Part shown: in pieces, positions 17,308 through 26,588 of the stretch
Layout: each line of letters starts with the position of its first letter
Position numbering within the stretch: position 1 is the first letter of the stretch
Assembly (NCBI RefSeq): GCF_900108395.1
Contig: NZ_FNXE01000018.1
Location: 1-58,200, forward strand
Length of the DNA stretch: 58,200 bases
Direction of reading: 5' to 3'
Source: Paenimyroides marinum
GTDB taxonomy: Bacteria; Bacteroidota; Bacteroidia; Flavobacteriales; Flavobacteriaceae
Position numbers and translations under genes: made by a program
Notes under the pieces: model-generated
The model's input: only the letters and a program-made list of their open reading frames with translations
What the model was told of the DNA's origin: nothing
Databases searched by the model: none

Positions 17308-20300
17308 ATGAAAATATCTGAAATATCAATAAAAAGACCCAGTGTTATTATCGTACTCTTTTCGATATTAATATTAGGAGGTATCGCATCGTATTTTAGT
17401 ATGGGATATGAGTTAATCCCTAAATTCGATGTGAACGTAATTACAGTGCAAACGGTTTATCCGGGAGCTGCCCCGTCAGAGGTGGAAACTTCGGTAACCA
17501 AAGTAATTGAAGATGCCGTTTCATCGTTAGAAAACGTGAAGAAAATCGAATCAAAATCCATGGAAAGCGTTTCGGTGGTAATGATTACATTGAATACCGG
17601 TGCCGATGTGAACTTTTTGCTCACCGATGCCCAACGGAAAATCAACGCCGTAATCAACGATCTGCCCGATGATGCCGAAACTCCTTCGTTAAGTAAATTC
17701 TCGTTAGACGATGTGGCGATCATGAACCTTTCGGTTACCTCATCTTTAACAGAAAAAGAGCTGTATGATTTGTTAGATCAAAAAATTCAGCCGGTTTTTG
17801 CACGTATCAATGGTGTGGCTAAAGTAGATTTAGTTGGTGGCGAAGAACGTGAAATTCAAGTGAGTGTTAATCCGGAAAAACTTGCCGGTTATGGCTTAAC
17901 CATCAGTCAGGTTCAACAGATTTTAGCTGCTTCAAATATGGATTTCCCAACCGGGAATATCAAAACAAGAGATAGTCAGACAACCATTCGTTTATCGGGT
18001 AAATTTACTTCGTTAGAACAAATGCGTAATTTGCCAATTACCACTCCGTCCGGAACAATGATTCGTTTAAGCGATATTGCCGATGTACAGGATGGTATTA
18101 AAGATATTGAAAAAATTGCCCGTATCGATCAAACAAACACGATCTTAATGCAGGTGTACAAACAATCTGATGCCAATGCGGTAGAAGTGTCAAACCTGGT
18201 TAAAGAAACCATTGAAGTTGTTCAAAAAGATTATCAAGAACAAAAAGTAGAAGTTTCTGTTGCATCCGATTCTACTGATTATACCATTAGTGCAGCAGAT
18301 CACGTAATGCTCGATTTAGCCATTGCAGTTGCCCTGGTAGCTTTCATTATGTTGTTTTTCTTACACAGTTTACGCGATGCGGCTATTGCAACCATTGCCA
18401 TTCCGTTATCGTTAGTAGCTACGTTTATAGGGTTAAAACTTTTTGGTTACACCTTAAACTTAATGTCGTTACTGGGATTATCGTTAGTAGTAGGTATTTT
18501 GGTGGATGATGCCATTGTGGTAATCGAAAACATTCACCGTCATATGGAAATGGGGAAAAACAAAGTACGTGCTGCGTTTGATGGTGCCAAAGAAATTGGA
18601 TTTACCGTAACGGCAATTACTACAGTAATTGTTGTAGTATTCTTACCAATTGCACTATCAACAGGGTTAGTGTCCGATATTTTACGTCAGTTCTGTGTTA
18701 CCGTAATTGTTTCTACATTATTGTCGTTATTGGTTTCGTTTACGGTGGTACCCTGGTTATATTCCCGTTTCGGAAAATTATCACACATAAGTAAGCATTC
18801 TTTCTTTGGAAAAATATTATTTGGTTTTGAGGCAGGATTGTCTAAACTAACCAACGGAATTTCGGATATTTTAAAATGGTCGCTAAAAAACCGTAAAAAC
18901 AAGATTATTACCTTATTGCTTACATTAGTATTGTTTTTTGCTTCAATAGGGTTAGTTGGCGGCGGATATATTGGTGGTGGATTCTTCCCGGATAGTGATA
19001 AAGAAGAATTCTTAATTCAGTTTGAATTAAACAAAGATGCTTCTATTGAACAAACCAACCTGCTAACACAGAAAGCCGAGGCTTATCTTGCTAAAAAGCT
19101 TGAAATCGAAAAAATGATTACCACAGTGGGGCAAGCTTCTGATGGTATGATGACAACTTCGGGTACAAAATACAAATCTGAAATTCAGATTTATTTAAAA
19201 GACGGTCACAAAAACACAGAACCTACCAAAGTATATGCGGCAAAATTAAAACGCGAAATGGAAAGTTACTTGGTAGGTGCAAAAGTAAAAACCGTTCAAA
19301 TGGGTATTATGGGAGCCGAACAAGCCCCTATAAACTTAACCGTGATCGCATCATCTCAAGAAGATGCTTTGGAATACGCACGCAAAGCGGCAGATTTATT
19401 AGAAAAAATACCGGGAGCAAGTGAAGTGAAGTTAACTTCTGAAGACGGAAATCCTGAAGTAGTAGTAAAATTAGACCGCGACAAAATGAACGCTTTAGGT
19501 TTAAATGTTGCCACCGTGGGTCTTACCATGCAAACTGCTTTCTCTGGTAATACAGATACAAAATACCGTGCAGGCGATACAGAATACGACATCAATATTC
19601 GTTACGATGAAATTGGTCGTGGAACGATTGACGACGTGAAAACATTGAAATTCATCAATTCAGAAGGACAATCAATCATGTTAGAACAATTTGCCGATAT
19701 TACTTACGGTTCAGGACCAACATTATTAGAACGTAGAGATAAATCGCCATCAGTTTCTGTTCAGGCACAGGTTGTAGGTAAATCAGAAGGAGATCTTGCA
19801 ACAGAATGGGAAGCAGAATTTTCTAAATTAGAATTAAAACCGGGCGTTGCCTTTAAATGGGGCGGAAACAAAGAAAATCAAGACGAAGGTTTCGGAACAT
19901 TAGGTATAGCATTAATGGCAGCTGTGTTATTGGTATATTCAGTAATGGTTCTTCTGTACGACAGTTTTTCTAAACCATTCATCATCTTGTTCTCAATTCC
20001 GTTATCGTTCATTGGTGCGTTATTGTTCCTTGCACTTACAAACGAAACATTAAACATCTTTACCATTTTAGGTATCATTATGTTAATTGGTCTGGTAGCT
20101 AAGAATGCCATCATGTTGGTAGATTTTGCCAACCATAAAAAAGAATTGGGCTTTAGCACGTATGATGCATTGGTTGCGGCGAACCATGCACGTTTCAGAC
20201 CCATCTTAATGACTACTATTGCCATGGTAATAGGCATGTTGCCTATTGCTTTAGCTCAAGGTGACGGAGCCGACATAAACCGTGGTTTGGCAATTGTAAT

Positions 20301-20481
20301 TATTGGTGGTTTGATTTCATCGTTATTTTTAACATTAATTATAGTACCTGTTGTTTATTCTATTTTTGATGGAATTGGACGCCGATTCAGAAAAGGCGAA
20401 AAAACAAACTACATAGAGTTAATGACTGCCGATTATGAAGAAAACGAGAATTTTGTTGATGAATTCAGCGATAAAAAATAA
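17308..20481 (+). CDS. RND multidrug efflux transporter (HAE1-like)
   Basis: A 1057-residue inner-membrane proton antiporter with the duplicated 12-helix RND layout. Helix 4 carries the GILVDDAIVVIENIHRH motif with the paired aspartates that bind protons, and helix 10 carries MLIGLVAKNAIMLVDFANH. Large periplasmic loops follow helices 1 and 7. A 101-bp gap with a small inverted repeat (TAGGTT/AACCTA at 17263-17282) separates it from the adaptor. A strong terminator ends the operon. The substrate is unknown; metal-pump (CzcA) hallmarks are not obvious. Confidence 0.95.
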   Translation: MKISEISIKRPSVIIVLFSILILGGIASYFSMGYELIPKFDVNVITVQTVYPGAAPSEVETSVTKVIEDAVSSLENVKKIESKSMESVSVVMITLNTGADVNFLLTDAQRKINAVINDLPDDAETPSLSKFSLDDVAIMNLSVTSSLTEKELYDLLDQKIQPVFARINGVAKVDLVGGEEREIQVSVNPEKLAGYGLTISQVQQILAASNMDFPTGNIKTRDSQTTIRLSGKFTSLEQMRNLPITTPSGTMIRLSDIADVQDGIKDIEKIARIDQTNTILMQVYKQSDANAVEVSNLVKETIEVVQKDYQEQKVEVSVASDSTDYTISAADHVMLDLAIAVALVAFIMLFFLHSLRDAAIATIAIPLSLVATFIGLKLFGYTLNLMSLLGLSLVVGILVDDAIVVIENIHRHMEMGKNKVRAAFDGAKEIGFTVTAITTVIVVVFLPIALSTGLVSDILRQFCVTVIVSTLLSLLVSFTVVPWLYSRFGKLSHISKHSFFGKILFGFEAGLSKLTNGISDILKWSLKNRKNKIITLLLTLVLFFASIGLVGGGYIGGGFFPDSDKEEFLIQFELNKDASIEQTNLLTQKAEAYLAKKLEIEKMITTVGQASDGMMTTSGTKYKSEIQIYLKDGHKNTEPTKVYAAKLKREMESYLVGAKVKTVQMGIMGAEQAPINLTVIASSQEDALEYARKAADLLEKIPGASEVKLTSEDGNPEVVVKLDRDKMNALGLNVATVGLTMQTAFSGNTDTKYRAGDTEYDINIRYDEIGRGTIDDVKTLKFINSEGQSIMLEQFADITYGSGPTLLERRDKSPSVSVQAQVVGKSEGDLATEWEAEFSKLELKPGVAFKWGGNKENQDEGFGTLGIALMAAVLLVYSVMVLLYDSFSKPFIILFSIPLSFIGALLFLALTNETLNIFTILGIIMLIGLVAKNAIMLVDFANHKKELGFSTYDALVAANHARFRPILMTTIAMVIGMLPIALAQGDGADINRGLAIVIIGGLISSLFLTLIIVPVVYSIFDGIGRRFRKGEKTNYIELMTADYEENENFVDEFSDKK

Positions 20482-20503
20482 ACTAATTTTCTCTGTTTTT
20501 AAG

Positions 20504-20528
20504 AACGACCTTCGGGTCGTTTTTTTTA
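20504..20528 (+). terminator. Terminator of the TetR-RND operon
   Basis: ACGACC (20505-20510), a TTCG tetraloop and GGTCGT (20515-20520) form a stable stem followed by a long T run. Confidence 0.9.
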
Positions 20529-20603
20529 TTTTATAAGTTAATTAACAGGGTTTTAAATAAAAATAGGTTACATTTATAATCTTAATTTTTAAACTTTATT
20601 GCT

Positions 20604-20810
20604 ATGGACAGATTAGAATTAGAAGGAAAATGGAACAGAATCAAAGGAGCCGTTAAACAAAAATATGGCGAATGGTTCGATGATGATAAAGCTTTTGCCG
20701 AAGGAAAACTGGATGAATATATTGGAAAAATTCAGGAAAAAACAGGAAGAACAAAAGAAGATATCGAACAAGAATTAAAAGACTGGAAAGATGATGAGAA
20801 TCACCTTTAG
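20604..20810 (+). CDS. CsbD-family stress protein
   Basis: A 68-residue, highly charged protein of the CsbD family. Its signature is WNRIKGAVKQKYGEW, then KLDEYIGKIQEKTG. CsbD-like proteins are general-stress proteins whose molecular role is not settled. The gene stands alone between two terminators. A near-consensus -7 box (TACATTTA at 20569-20576) precedes it. Confidence 0.88.
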   Translation: MDRLELEGKWNRIKGAVKQKYGEWFDDDKAFAEGKLDEYIGKIQEKTGRTKEDIEQELKDWKDDENHL

Positions 20811-20837
20811 AAAACAGTAAATAGAACAAGAATATTA

Positions 20838-20868
20838 AAAGCCGGCAATAGTTTCCGGCTTTTTTTTT
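20838..20868 (+). terminator. Terminator after the CsbD gene
   Basis: AAGCCGG (20839-20845) and CCGGCTT (20855-20861) form a 7-bp stem followed by nine T residues. It lies 29 bases after the stop codon. Confidence 0.85.
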
Positions 20869-21230
20869 AATCAATTTCAGTTGATAATTAAAACAAAAAA
20901 GGGAAGTAAAAACCTCCCTTTTCATTCATGAAATTTGTCTTCACAAAAATCATACACTTAACTAAAAACATTCAAAAACTACTATCTTAATTCAAATTAA
21001 TGTTGTTTTTAAATTTGTTAGCAGGAGTGTGCTAAAAAGCACCTTCTCACCACTAACAATTTCTTTTTCATAATTATTCAATAATAATAAAGCAAATGGC
21101 ATACCACACCGATAATACACCTAAAAAATGGCTTTTCTGCTCATTTGTGTAGAAAAAAATGTAGATATTTTTCACAGAATTCCTAATTTAAGTAATTTTA
21201 TGACAATCTAAAGTATTTACAATAATTAAG
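20869..21230. other. Gene-free interval with two hairpins
   Basis: No gene is visible between the CsbD terminator and the udk promoter. The interval holds a second terminator-like hairpin (AAGGGA/TCCCTT, 20899-20904 and 20915-20920, extended inward past one mismatch) and a long branched stem-loop at 21015-21059. Such structure in a stretch without coding potential could mark a small RNA or a processed leader. Confidence 0.4.
21015..21059. repeat. Long imperfect stem-loop of unknown role
   Basis: TTGTTAG (21015-21021) pairs with CTAACAA (21053-21059). Inside it AGGAG pairs with CTTCT, and GTGCT with AGCAC around an AAAA loop. This gives about 17 base pairs interrupted by small bulges. No poly-T tail follows on the plus strand beyond TTTC, so it is not a typical terminator. 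Confidence 0.5.
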
Positions 21231-21238
21231 TACATTTG
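21231..21238 (+). promoter_or_regulatory. Likely -7 box of the udk-ftsB-mutAB operon
   Basis: TACATTTG matches TAnnTTTG exactly and ends 15 bases before the udk ATG. No TTG is seen at a suitable distance. Confidence 0.5.
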
Positions 21239-21253
21239 TAAAAACATTTAAAA

Positions 21254-21865
21254 ATGCTTATAATTGGTATAGCAGGCGGAACAGGAAGTGGTAAAACAAC
21301 TGTGGTTCACCAGATTATGAACGAATTGCCAGAAACAGAAGTGGGTATAATTTCACAAGATTCGTATTACAAAACAAACGATCATCTGTCGATGGACGAA
21401 CGGGCACTGATAAATTTTGATCATCCAAGAGCCATTGATTTCGATTTACTTTGTAACCATTTAAAAGGATTAAAGCAAGGAAAAAGCATCAATCAGCCGG
21501 TTTATTCGTTTGTACATCACAACAGGACAGATGATTATATAATCACGCATCCACGAAAAGTAATGATTGTAGAAGGAATTTTAATTTTAACCAATCCTGA
21601 ATTAAGAGAATTGTTTGATATTAAAATTTTTGTCCATGCCGATTCAGACGAACGTTTAATTCGCAGGTTAAAACGCGATATTGCAGACAGAGGTCGTGAT
21701 ATGAACGAAGTATTGAACAGATATCAAACTACACTGAAACCTATGCATGAACAGTTTATCGAACCATCAAAAGCATACGCAGATATCATCATTCCAAACG
21801 ATAAATACAATACGGTGGCAATCGACATCGTACGAACGGTTATCAATAAAAAAATAAACGACTAA
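21254..21865 (+). CDS. udk: Uridine kinase
   Basis: A 203-residue P-loop kinase that phosphorylates uridine and cytidine in pyrimidine salvage. The P-loop is GGTGSGKTT (about residues 8-16), followed by the substrate-binding segments ISQDSYY and NFDHPRAIDF, and RRLKRDIADRGRD in the lid. Length is normal. It is the first gene of an operon whose next gene starts one base after its stop region, followed by the methylmalonyl-CoA mutase genes. Confidence 0.95.
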   Translation: MLIIGIAGGTGSGKTTVVHQIMNELPETEVGIISQDSYYKTNDHLSMDERALINFDHPRAIDFDLLCNHLKGLKQGKSINQPVYSFVHHNRTDDYIITHPRKVMIVEGILILTNPELRELFDIKIFVHADSDERLIRRLKRDIADRGRDMNEVLNRYQTTLKPMHEQFIEPSKAYADIIIPNDKYNTVAIDIVRTVINKKIND

Positions 21866-21866
21866 A

Positions 21867-22208
21867 ATGAAACAAAAAATCGCGGATTTATTAATAAAAT
21901 ATCCTTTTTTAAAATGGATCACTAACCGATTCATTTTAGCAACCTTATTTTTTATTCTTTGGTTGTTGTTTTTTGATACCTATGCCTATTTTGATCACAG
22001 AACCATTGATAAAGAAATAAAGAAATTAGAAGATAACCGCGATTATTATCAGGGCGAAATCAACAGCGACGATAAAAACATTCAAAAATTATATCGTAAA
22101 GAAGAAGTTGAAAAATATGCCCGCGAAAAATATTATATGAAACGTGAAAACGAAGACATATATATTATTGACAGCGACAAAGAATATCAAACAGACAAAA
22201 CTAACTAA
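21867..22208 (+). CDS. FtsB/DivIC-like septum formation initiator
   Basis: A 113-residue bitopic protein. One membrane helix (FILATLFFILWLLFFDTYAYF, about 22-42) is followed by a coiled coil (DKEIKKLEDNRDYYQGEI) and the family's terminal element (VEKYAREKYYMKRENEDIYII). FtsB/DivIC proteins act in the divisome with FtsL and FtsQ. It sits between udk and mutA with gaps of one and twelve bases. Confidence 0.88.
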   Translation: MKQKIADLLIKYPFLKWITNRFILATLFFILWLLFFDTYAYFDHRTIDKEIKKLEDNRDYYQGEINSDDKNIQKLYRKEEVEKYAREKYYMKRENEDIYIIDSDKEYQTDKTN

Positions 22209-22220
22209 CAATATATACGT

Positions 22221-23579
22221 ATGTTATTTAACGATTTTGAAAAAGTAACATCCAAACAATGGAAAAATTTGATTCAGTACGAATTAAAAGGTGCCGATTA
22301 TAATGATACCTTGGTTTGGGAAAGTTTAGAAGGAATAAAAGTTAAGCCTTTTTATCATAACGATGAGGATACTGTTCGCACAGCCGTATCAACAAATAAT
22401 ACGAATTTTTCGGTTGTTCAGGATATTTATGTAAACAATGCCGAAAAATCTGCAACTAAAGCCAATGAAGTGCTGAATCGCGGTGCAGAAAGCATTCGTT
22501 TTATTGTTCCAAACGCAGAAATTGATGTGCTGTCCTTATTGAACAATCTTAAAAATCCTAAAGCAGTTTATTTGCAATTATTGTTTTTAGATGCCAATGC
22601 GGTAACGAAAATCAATACAGAAGCAGCCAGACTTTCTTTTGAAGTTTTTGTGTTAATTGATCCCATTCATCAATTAGGTTTCGATGGAAATTTCTTTAAA
22701 GACGGAAATTCTGACTTTGAAATTTTGAATCAAATCAACAAAAATTCTGATCATATCAATTGGTTAACAGTTAATGCAACAACTTACCAAAATGCCGGTG
22801 CCAATATGGTACAGCAAATTGCTTACACATTGGCGCATACCAATGAATATTTAAACCGCGTTGAAAATTTTGGTAAAAACATCACAGTCGAAGTCGCTGT
22901 AGGTGGAAATTATTTTTTTGAAATAGCCAAGCTTCGTGCCTTGCGTTTGTCTTTAAATGCGTTAGCAGAAGCTTATTCTTCAACTATTACGTTTCACATT
23001 CTGGCAAAACCCACCCGCAGAAATAAAACCATTTACGATTACAACGTGAATATGTTGCGAACCACGACCGAATGTATGAGTGCGATCTTAGGCGGAGCCG
23101 ATGCGGTTGAAAACCTGGCTTATGATGCTGTCTTTCACAAAACCAACGAATTTGGCGAGCGTATTTCACGCAATCAGTTATTAATGCTAAAAGAAGAAAG
23201 TTATTTCGACAAAGTAAACAATCCGGCGGACGGTGCGTATTATATTGAAAATTTAACCCGGCAATTGGCTGAAAAAGGTTTGGAATTGTTTAAAGATATT
23301 GAAAAAAACGGCGGATTAATTTCTCAGTTAATTGATGGAACTATTCAGCGAAAAATTTCAGAAAGTGCCCAAAAAGAACAACAATTGTTTGACCAAGGCA
23401 AGGAAATCTTACTGGGAACCAACAAATATCCCAATCCGCAAGATCAAATGAAACACGATTTGGAATTGTATCCGTTTGTAAAACAAAATCCAAGAAAAAC
23501 CCTGATTACTCCAATCATAGAAAAACGCTTGGCTGAAAAATTAGAGCAAGAACGGTTAGAAGCTGAAAAAAATGCATAA
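22221..23579 (+). CDS. mutA: Methylmalonyl-CoA mutase small (beta) subunit
   Basis: A 452-residue paralogue of the catalytic subunit that lacks the C-terminal cobalamin-binding domain. The TIM-barrel core is recognisable from segments such as NVNMLRTTTECMSAILGGAD, HKTNEFGERISRNQLLMLKEES and NPADGAYYIENLTRQLAEKG. It forms the heterodimer with the large subunit encoded three bases downstream, interconverting methylmalonyl-CoA and succinyl-CoA. The enzyme's GTPase chaperone (MeaB) and epimerase are not in the window. Confidence 0.93.
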   Translation: MLFNDFEKVTSKQWKNLIQYELKGADYNDTLVWESLEGIKVKPFYHNDEDTVRTAVSTNNTNFSVVQDIYVNNAEKSATKANEVLNRGAESIRFIVPNAEIDVLSLLNNLKNPKAVYLQLLFLDANAVTKINTEAARLSFEVFVLIDPIHQLGFDGNFFKDGNSDFEILNQINKNSDHINWLTVNATTYQNAGANMVQQIAYTLAHTNEYLNRVENFGKNITVEVAVGGNYFFEIAKLRALRLSLNALAEAYSSTITFHILAKPTRRNKTIYDYNVNMLRTTTECMSAILGGADAVENLAYDAVFHKTNEFGERISRNQLLMLKEESYFDKVNNPADGAYYIENLTRQLAEKGLELFKDIEKNGGLISQLIDGTIQRKISESAQKEQQLFDQGKEILLGTNKYPNPQDQMKHDLELYPFVKQNPRKTLITPIIEKRLAEKLEQERLEAEKNA

Positions 23580-23582
23580 ATC

Positions 23583-25706
23583 ATGAGAAAAGATATTCAA
23601 AATATACAATTACCTTCTCAGAAAAAAGTAATTGAAAACGGAATAAACACGTTTGAAACCGCCGAAGGCATCGAACTAAAGCCGACCTATTCCGAAGCGG
23701 ATTTAGAAGGTTTGGAACAAATTGGCTTTGCCGCAGGTTTTGCACCTAATTTACGCGGGCCTTATGCAACGATGTACGTGCGTCGTCCGTGGACGATTCG
23801 TCAGTATGCAGGATTTTCAACTGCAGAAGAAAGCAATGCGTTTTACCGCAGAAATTTAGCTGCCGGACAAAAAGGACTTTCCGTAGCATTTGATTTGGCA
23901 ACGCACCGCGGTTACGATTCGGATCACGATCGAGTGGTGGGAGATGTTGGAAAAGCAGGAGTTGCCATTGATTCGGTTGAGGATATGAAAATCCTTTTTG
24001 ATCAAATTCCGTTGGACCAAATGTCGGTTTCCATGACCATGAACGGAGCGGTATTACCAATTATGGCGTTTTATATCGTAGTGGCAAAAGAACAAGGCGT
24101 GGATGAGAAATTACTTTCAGGAACCATTCAAAATGATATTTTAAAGGAATTTATGGTACGTAATACTTATATTTATCCACCAACTCCTTCAATGAAAATC
24201 ATTGCCGATATTTTTGAATATACAAGTAAAAGAATGCCGAAATTCAACTCGATTTCTATTTCGGGTTACCACATGCAAGAAGCGGGAGCAACGGCAGATA
24301 TTGAATTGGCTTACACCATTGCTGATGGACTGGAATATGTTCGCACAGGGTTAGCAGCCGGAATGAAAATCGATGAATTTGCACCACGTTTGTCCTTTTT
24401 CTGGGCAATTGGTATGAATCACTTTATGGAAATTGCCAAAATGCGTGCCGGTAGAATGATTTGGGCAAAGTTGTTAAAGCAATTCAATCCACAATCAGAA
24501 AAATCATTGGCATTGCGTACCCACTGTCAAACTTCGGGGTGGAGTTTAACCGAGCAAGATCCGTTTAATAACGTAGCCCGAACAGCTATTGAAGCGGCCG
24601 CCGCGGCGTTTGGTGGAACTCAATCGTTACATACGAATGCTTTGGATGAAGCTATTGCTTTACCTACAGATTTCTCGGCTCGTATTGCTCGTAATACACA
24701 GATTTTCTTGCAGGAAGAAACCAAAATTACTAAAACCGTTGATCCGTGGGCCGGAAGTTATTATGTTGAAAGTTTAACGGCAGAAATTGCAGAAAAAGCG
24801 TGGAAACTGATTGAAGAAGTAGAATCTTATGGCGGAATGACCAAAGCTATTGAAGCCGGAATTCCGAAAATGCGTATCGAAGAAGCGGCAGCCCGGAAGC
24901 AAGCTCGTATTGATTCGGAACAAGATACGATTGTAGGCGTAAACAAATACCGTTTAGAGAAAGAAGATCCTTTACAAATTCTTGAAGTAGATAACCAGGT
25001 GGTTCGCCAACAACAAATTGAACGATTAAATTCGATTAAAGCAACCCGCAACAACGATAAAGTAAAAGAGTGTTTAGCAAAATTGACCGAATCTGCAAAA
25101 ACAGGTCAGGGCAACTTATTGGAACTGGCAGTTGAAGCAGCAGAAAATCGTGCGACGTTAGGAGAAATCTCTGATGCGTTAGAAGAAGTTTTTGGTAGAT
25201 ATAAAGCACAAATTAAAACCATTAGCGGTGTGTACAATAAAGAAATAAAATCAGACGATAACTTTGCAAAAGCGAAGCAATTAGCAGATGAATTTGCTAA
25301 ATTAGAAGGTCGCCGACCTCGTATTATGATCGCAAAGATGGGGCAGGACGGGCACGACCGCGGAGCAAAAGTAGTTGCTACCGGTTATGCAGATGTAGGT
25401 TTTGATGTAGATATGGGACCTTTGTTCCAGACACCTGCTGAAGCCGCCAAGCAAGCTGTTGAAAATGATGTTCACATATTGGGTGTATCTTCTTTAGCTG
25501 CCGGACACAAAACACTGGTTCCGCAAGTGATTGAAGAATTAAAAAAATACGGTCGTGAAGATATCATGGTGATTGTGGGCGGGGTAATTCCCACACAAGA
25601 TTACCAATATTTATTTGATGCCGGAGCAGTTGCCGTTTTTGGTCCTGGAACTAAAATTGCCGATGCTGCCATTACTATTTTAAATATTTTGTTAGATACG
25701 GAATAA
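23583..25706 (+). CDS. mutB: Methylmalonyl-CoA mutase large (alpha) subunit
   Basis: A 707-residue adenosylcobalamin enzyme. The N-terminal TIM barrel includes [19 protein letters not shown] and [15 protein letters not shown]. The C-terminal B12-binding domain has DGHDRG, with H591 as the lower axial ligand, then the GxxxxG-like segments DMGPLFQTP and GVSSLAAGH. Length is normal. It ends the udk-ftsB-mutA-mutB operon, and the gene is followed four bases later by a small palindromic repeat element. No cobalamin riboswitch precedes the pair. Confidence 0.96.
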   Translation: MRKDIQNIQLPSQKKVIENGINTFETAEGIELKPTYSEADLEGLEQIGFAAGFAPNLRGPYATMYVRRPWTIRQYAGFSTAEESNAFYRRNLAAGQKGLSVAFDLATHRGYDSDHDRVVGDVGKAGVAIDSVEDMKILFDQIPLDQMSVSMTMNGAVLPIMAFYIVVAKEQGVDEKLLSGTIQNDILKEFMVRNTYIYPPTPSMKIIADIFEYTSKRMPKFNSISISGYHMQEAGATADIELAYTIADGLEYVRTGLAAGMKIDEFAPRLSFFWAIGMNHFMEIAKMRAGRMIWAKLLKQFNPQSEKSLALRTHCQTSGWSLTEQDPFNNVARTAIEAAAAAFGGTQSLHTNALDEAIALPTDFSARIARNTQIFLQEETKITKTVDPWAGSYYVESLTAEIAEKAWKLIEEVESYGGMTKAIEAGIPKMRIEEAAARKQARIDSEQDTIVGVNKYRLEKEDPLQILEVDNQVVRQQQIERLNSIKATRNNDKVKECLAKLTESAKTGQGNLLELAVEAAENRATLGEISDALEEVFGRYKAQIKTISGVYNKEIKSDDNFAKAKQLADEFAKLEGRRPRIMIAKMGQDGHDRGAKVVATGYADVGFDVDMGPLFQTPAEAAKQAVENDVHILGVSSLAAGHKTLVPQVIEELKKYGREDIMVIVGGVIPTQDYQYLFDAGAVAVFGPGTKIADAAITILNILLDTE

Positions 25707-25710
25707 AACA

Positions 25711-25849
25711 AAAAGAAGGTGTCCGAAAAGTCAAACAATTAAGTATAGTTGTCATTCCAACGAAGGAGGAATCTCATATAATCAGTACTTTAGATTTTTC
25801 GACTTCATTCCGTTTCGCTCAAAATGACACTTTTCGGACAACCTCTTTT
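25711..25849. mobile_element. MITE-like palindromic intergenic repeat
   Basis: A 139-bp element with imperfect 21-bp terminal inverted repeats (left AAAAGAAGGTGTCCGAAAAG; right, on the minus strand, AAAAGAGGTTGTCCGAAAAG). The inside holds a second, partial inverted repeat: GTCATTCC near 25751 opposes a segment ending in AAAATGAC at 25820-25828. No ORF is present. The terminal sequence resembles the left end of the IS at 57885 onward. Its right end touches the stop codon of the next gene. A strong hairpin could also terminate both convergent genes. Confidence 0.7.
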
Positions 25850-25850
25850 G

Positions 25851-26414
25851 TTATATAATACTTCCTAAAAAATTATCGTTTTCCATAGTTCGCCAAACTT
25901 CAATGTTGCTGATATATTTATCTTTATAAGGCAGGCTGCGACAGTTTAGCTGTATTTTAGAAACTTTGTTTATATCTACCAAAAAGTGATTATCTTCCCA
26001 AAAGTAACAGTACAAATCATTTTCTCTTTTGTTTATCGGTGTAAATCTGGCAAAAACCTTTGTTCTACCTTTTACAATTTGCTTTTGTAAAACTTCAAAC
26101 TTATCCTTTTCAAAATAAGTACGGACGACAATTAAGGGATTGTCTTCACTTTTAGGGAGTTTTTTGTAAGAGTGCAGATAGAAATCGGTGGTTAATTTAT
26201 TATTTATAAATTTTGTAGCCGCATCAAAATCAAAGACAAATAATTGTTCTTTATTGTTTAAATCGCGCTTGTCAAAATCTTTTGCCAAAAGTAGTATTTG
26301 GTTTATGCCTTTGTAAAAATTATATGAAACCAGTAGCTCAAAATAATTAATTTTTTTGCCTTCTTTGTAATAAAATCGCGGAGATACTTGGTCTATTGTT
26401 CCTGTTATGATCAT
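25851..26414 (-). CDS. Hypothetical protein
   Basis: A 187-residue protein that I do not recognise. It has no signal peptide, membrane segment or obvious motif. It is rich in Lys, Asn, Phe and Tyr and looks like a soluble cytoplasmic protein. Its stop codon begins one to two bases from the end of the MITE-like repeat, so the repeat may have modified its C-terminus. A terminator and a 174-bp gap separate it from the upstream gene, so it is probably transcribed on its own. Confidence 0.7.
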   Translation of the reverse strand: MIITGTIDQVSPRFYYKEGKKINYFELLVSYNFYKGINQILLLAKDFDKRDLNNKEQLFVFDFDAATKFINNKLTTDFYLHSYKKLPKSEDNPLIVVRTYFEKDKFEVLQKQIVKGRTKVFARFTPINKRENDLYCYFWEDNHFLVDINKVSKIQLNCRSLPYKDKYISNIEVWRTMENDNFLGSII

Positions 26415-26547
26415 TAAATTTACTTGTCTTTAATTACAGATTTGTTTTTGTTATTTTTAACTACAAAACCAAATGACAAATATAGTGATTTTGAATGATT
26501 GTAAAACGAATTTATTTTAAGCGGGATTACACAAAATATAAATGAAA

Positions 26548-26584
26548 TAAAAAAAGGAAAGTTCTATAGAATTTTCCTTTTTAT
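26548..26584 (-). terminator. Terminator of the glutamate-synthase-like gene
   Basis: AAAGGAAAGTTC (26553-26564) pairs with GAATTTTCCTTT (26569-26580), with one G-T pair, around a TATA loop. A T run follows on the minus strand. Confidence 0.75.
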
Positions 26585-26588
26585 TGTT

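Noticed and set aside
22209..22220. Cobalamin riboswitch before the B12-dependent mutase genes
   Set aside because: Only 12 bases separate mutA from the upstream gene, and the udk leader is short with no B12-box-like sequence that I can see.
24827..25054. Antisense open frames inside mutB, porU, sucA and the RND genes
   Set aside because: They are by-products of the coding sequence on the other strand, with no promoter, motif or plausible start context.
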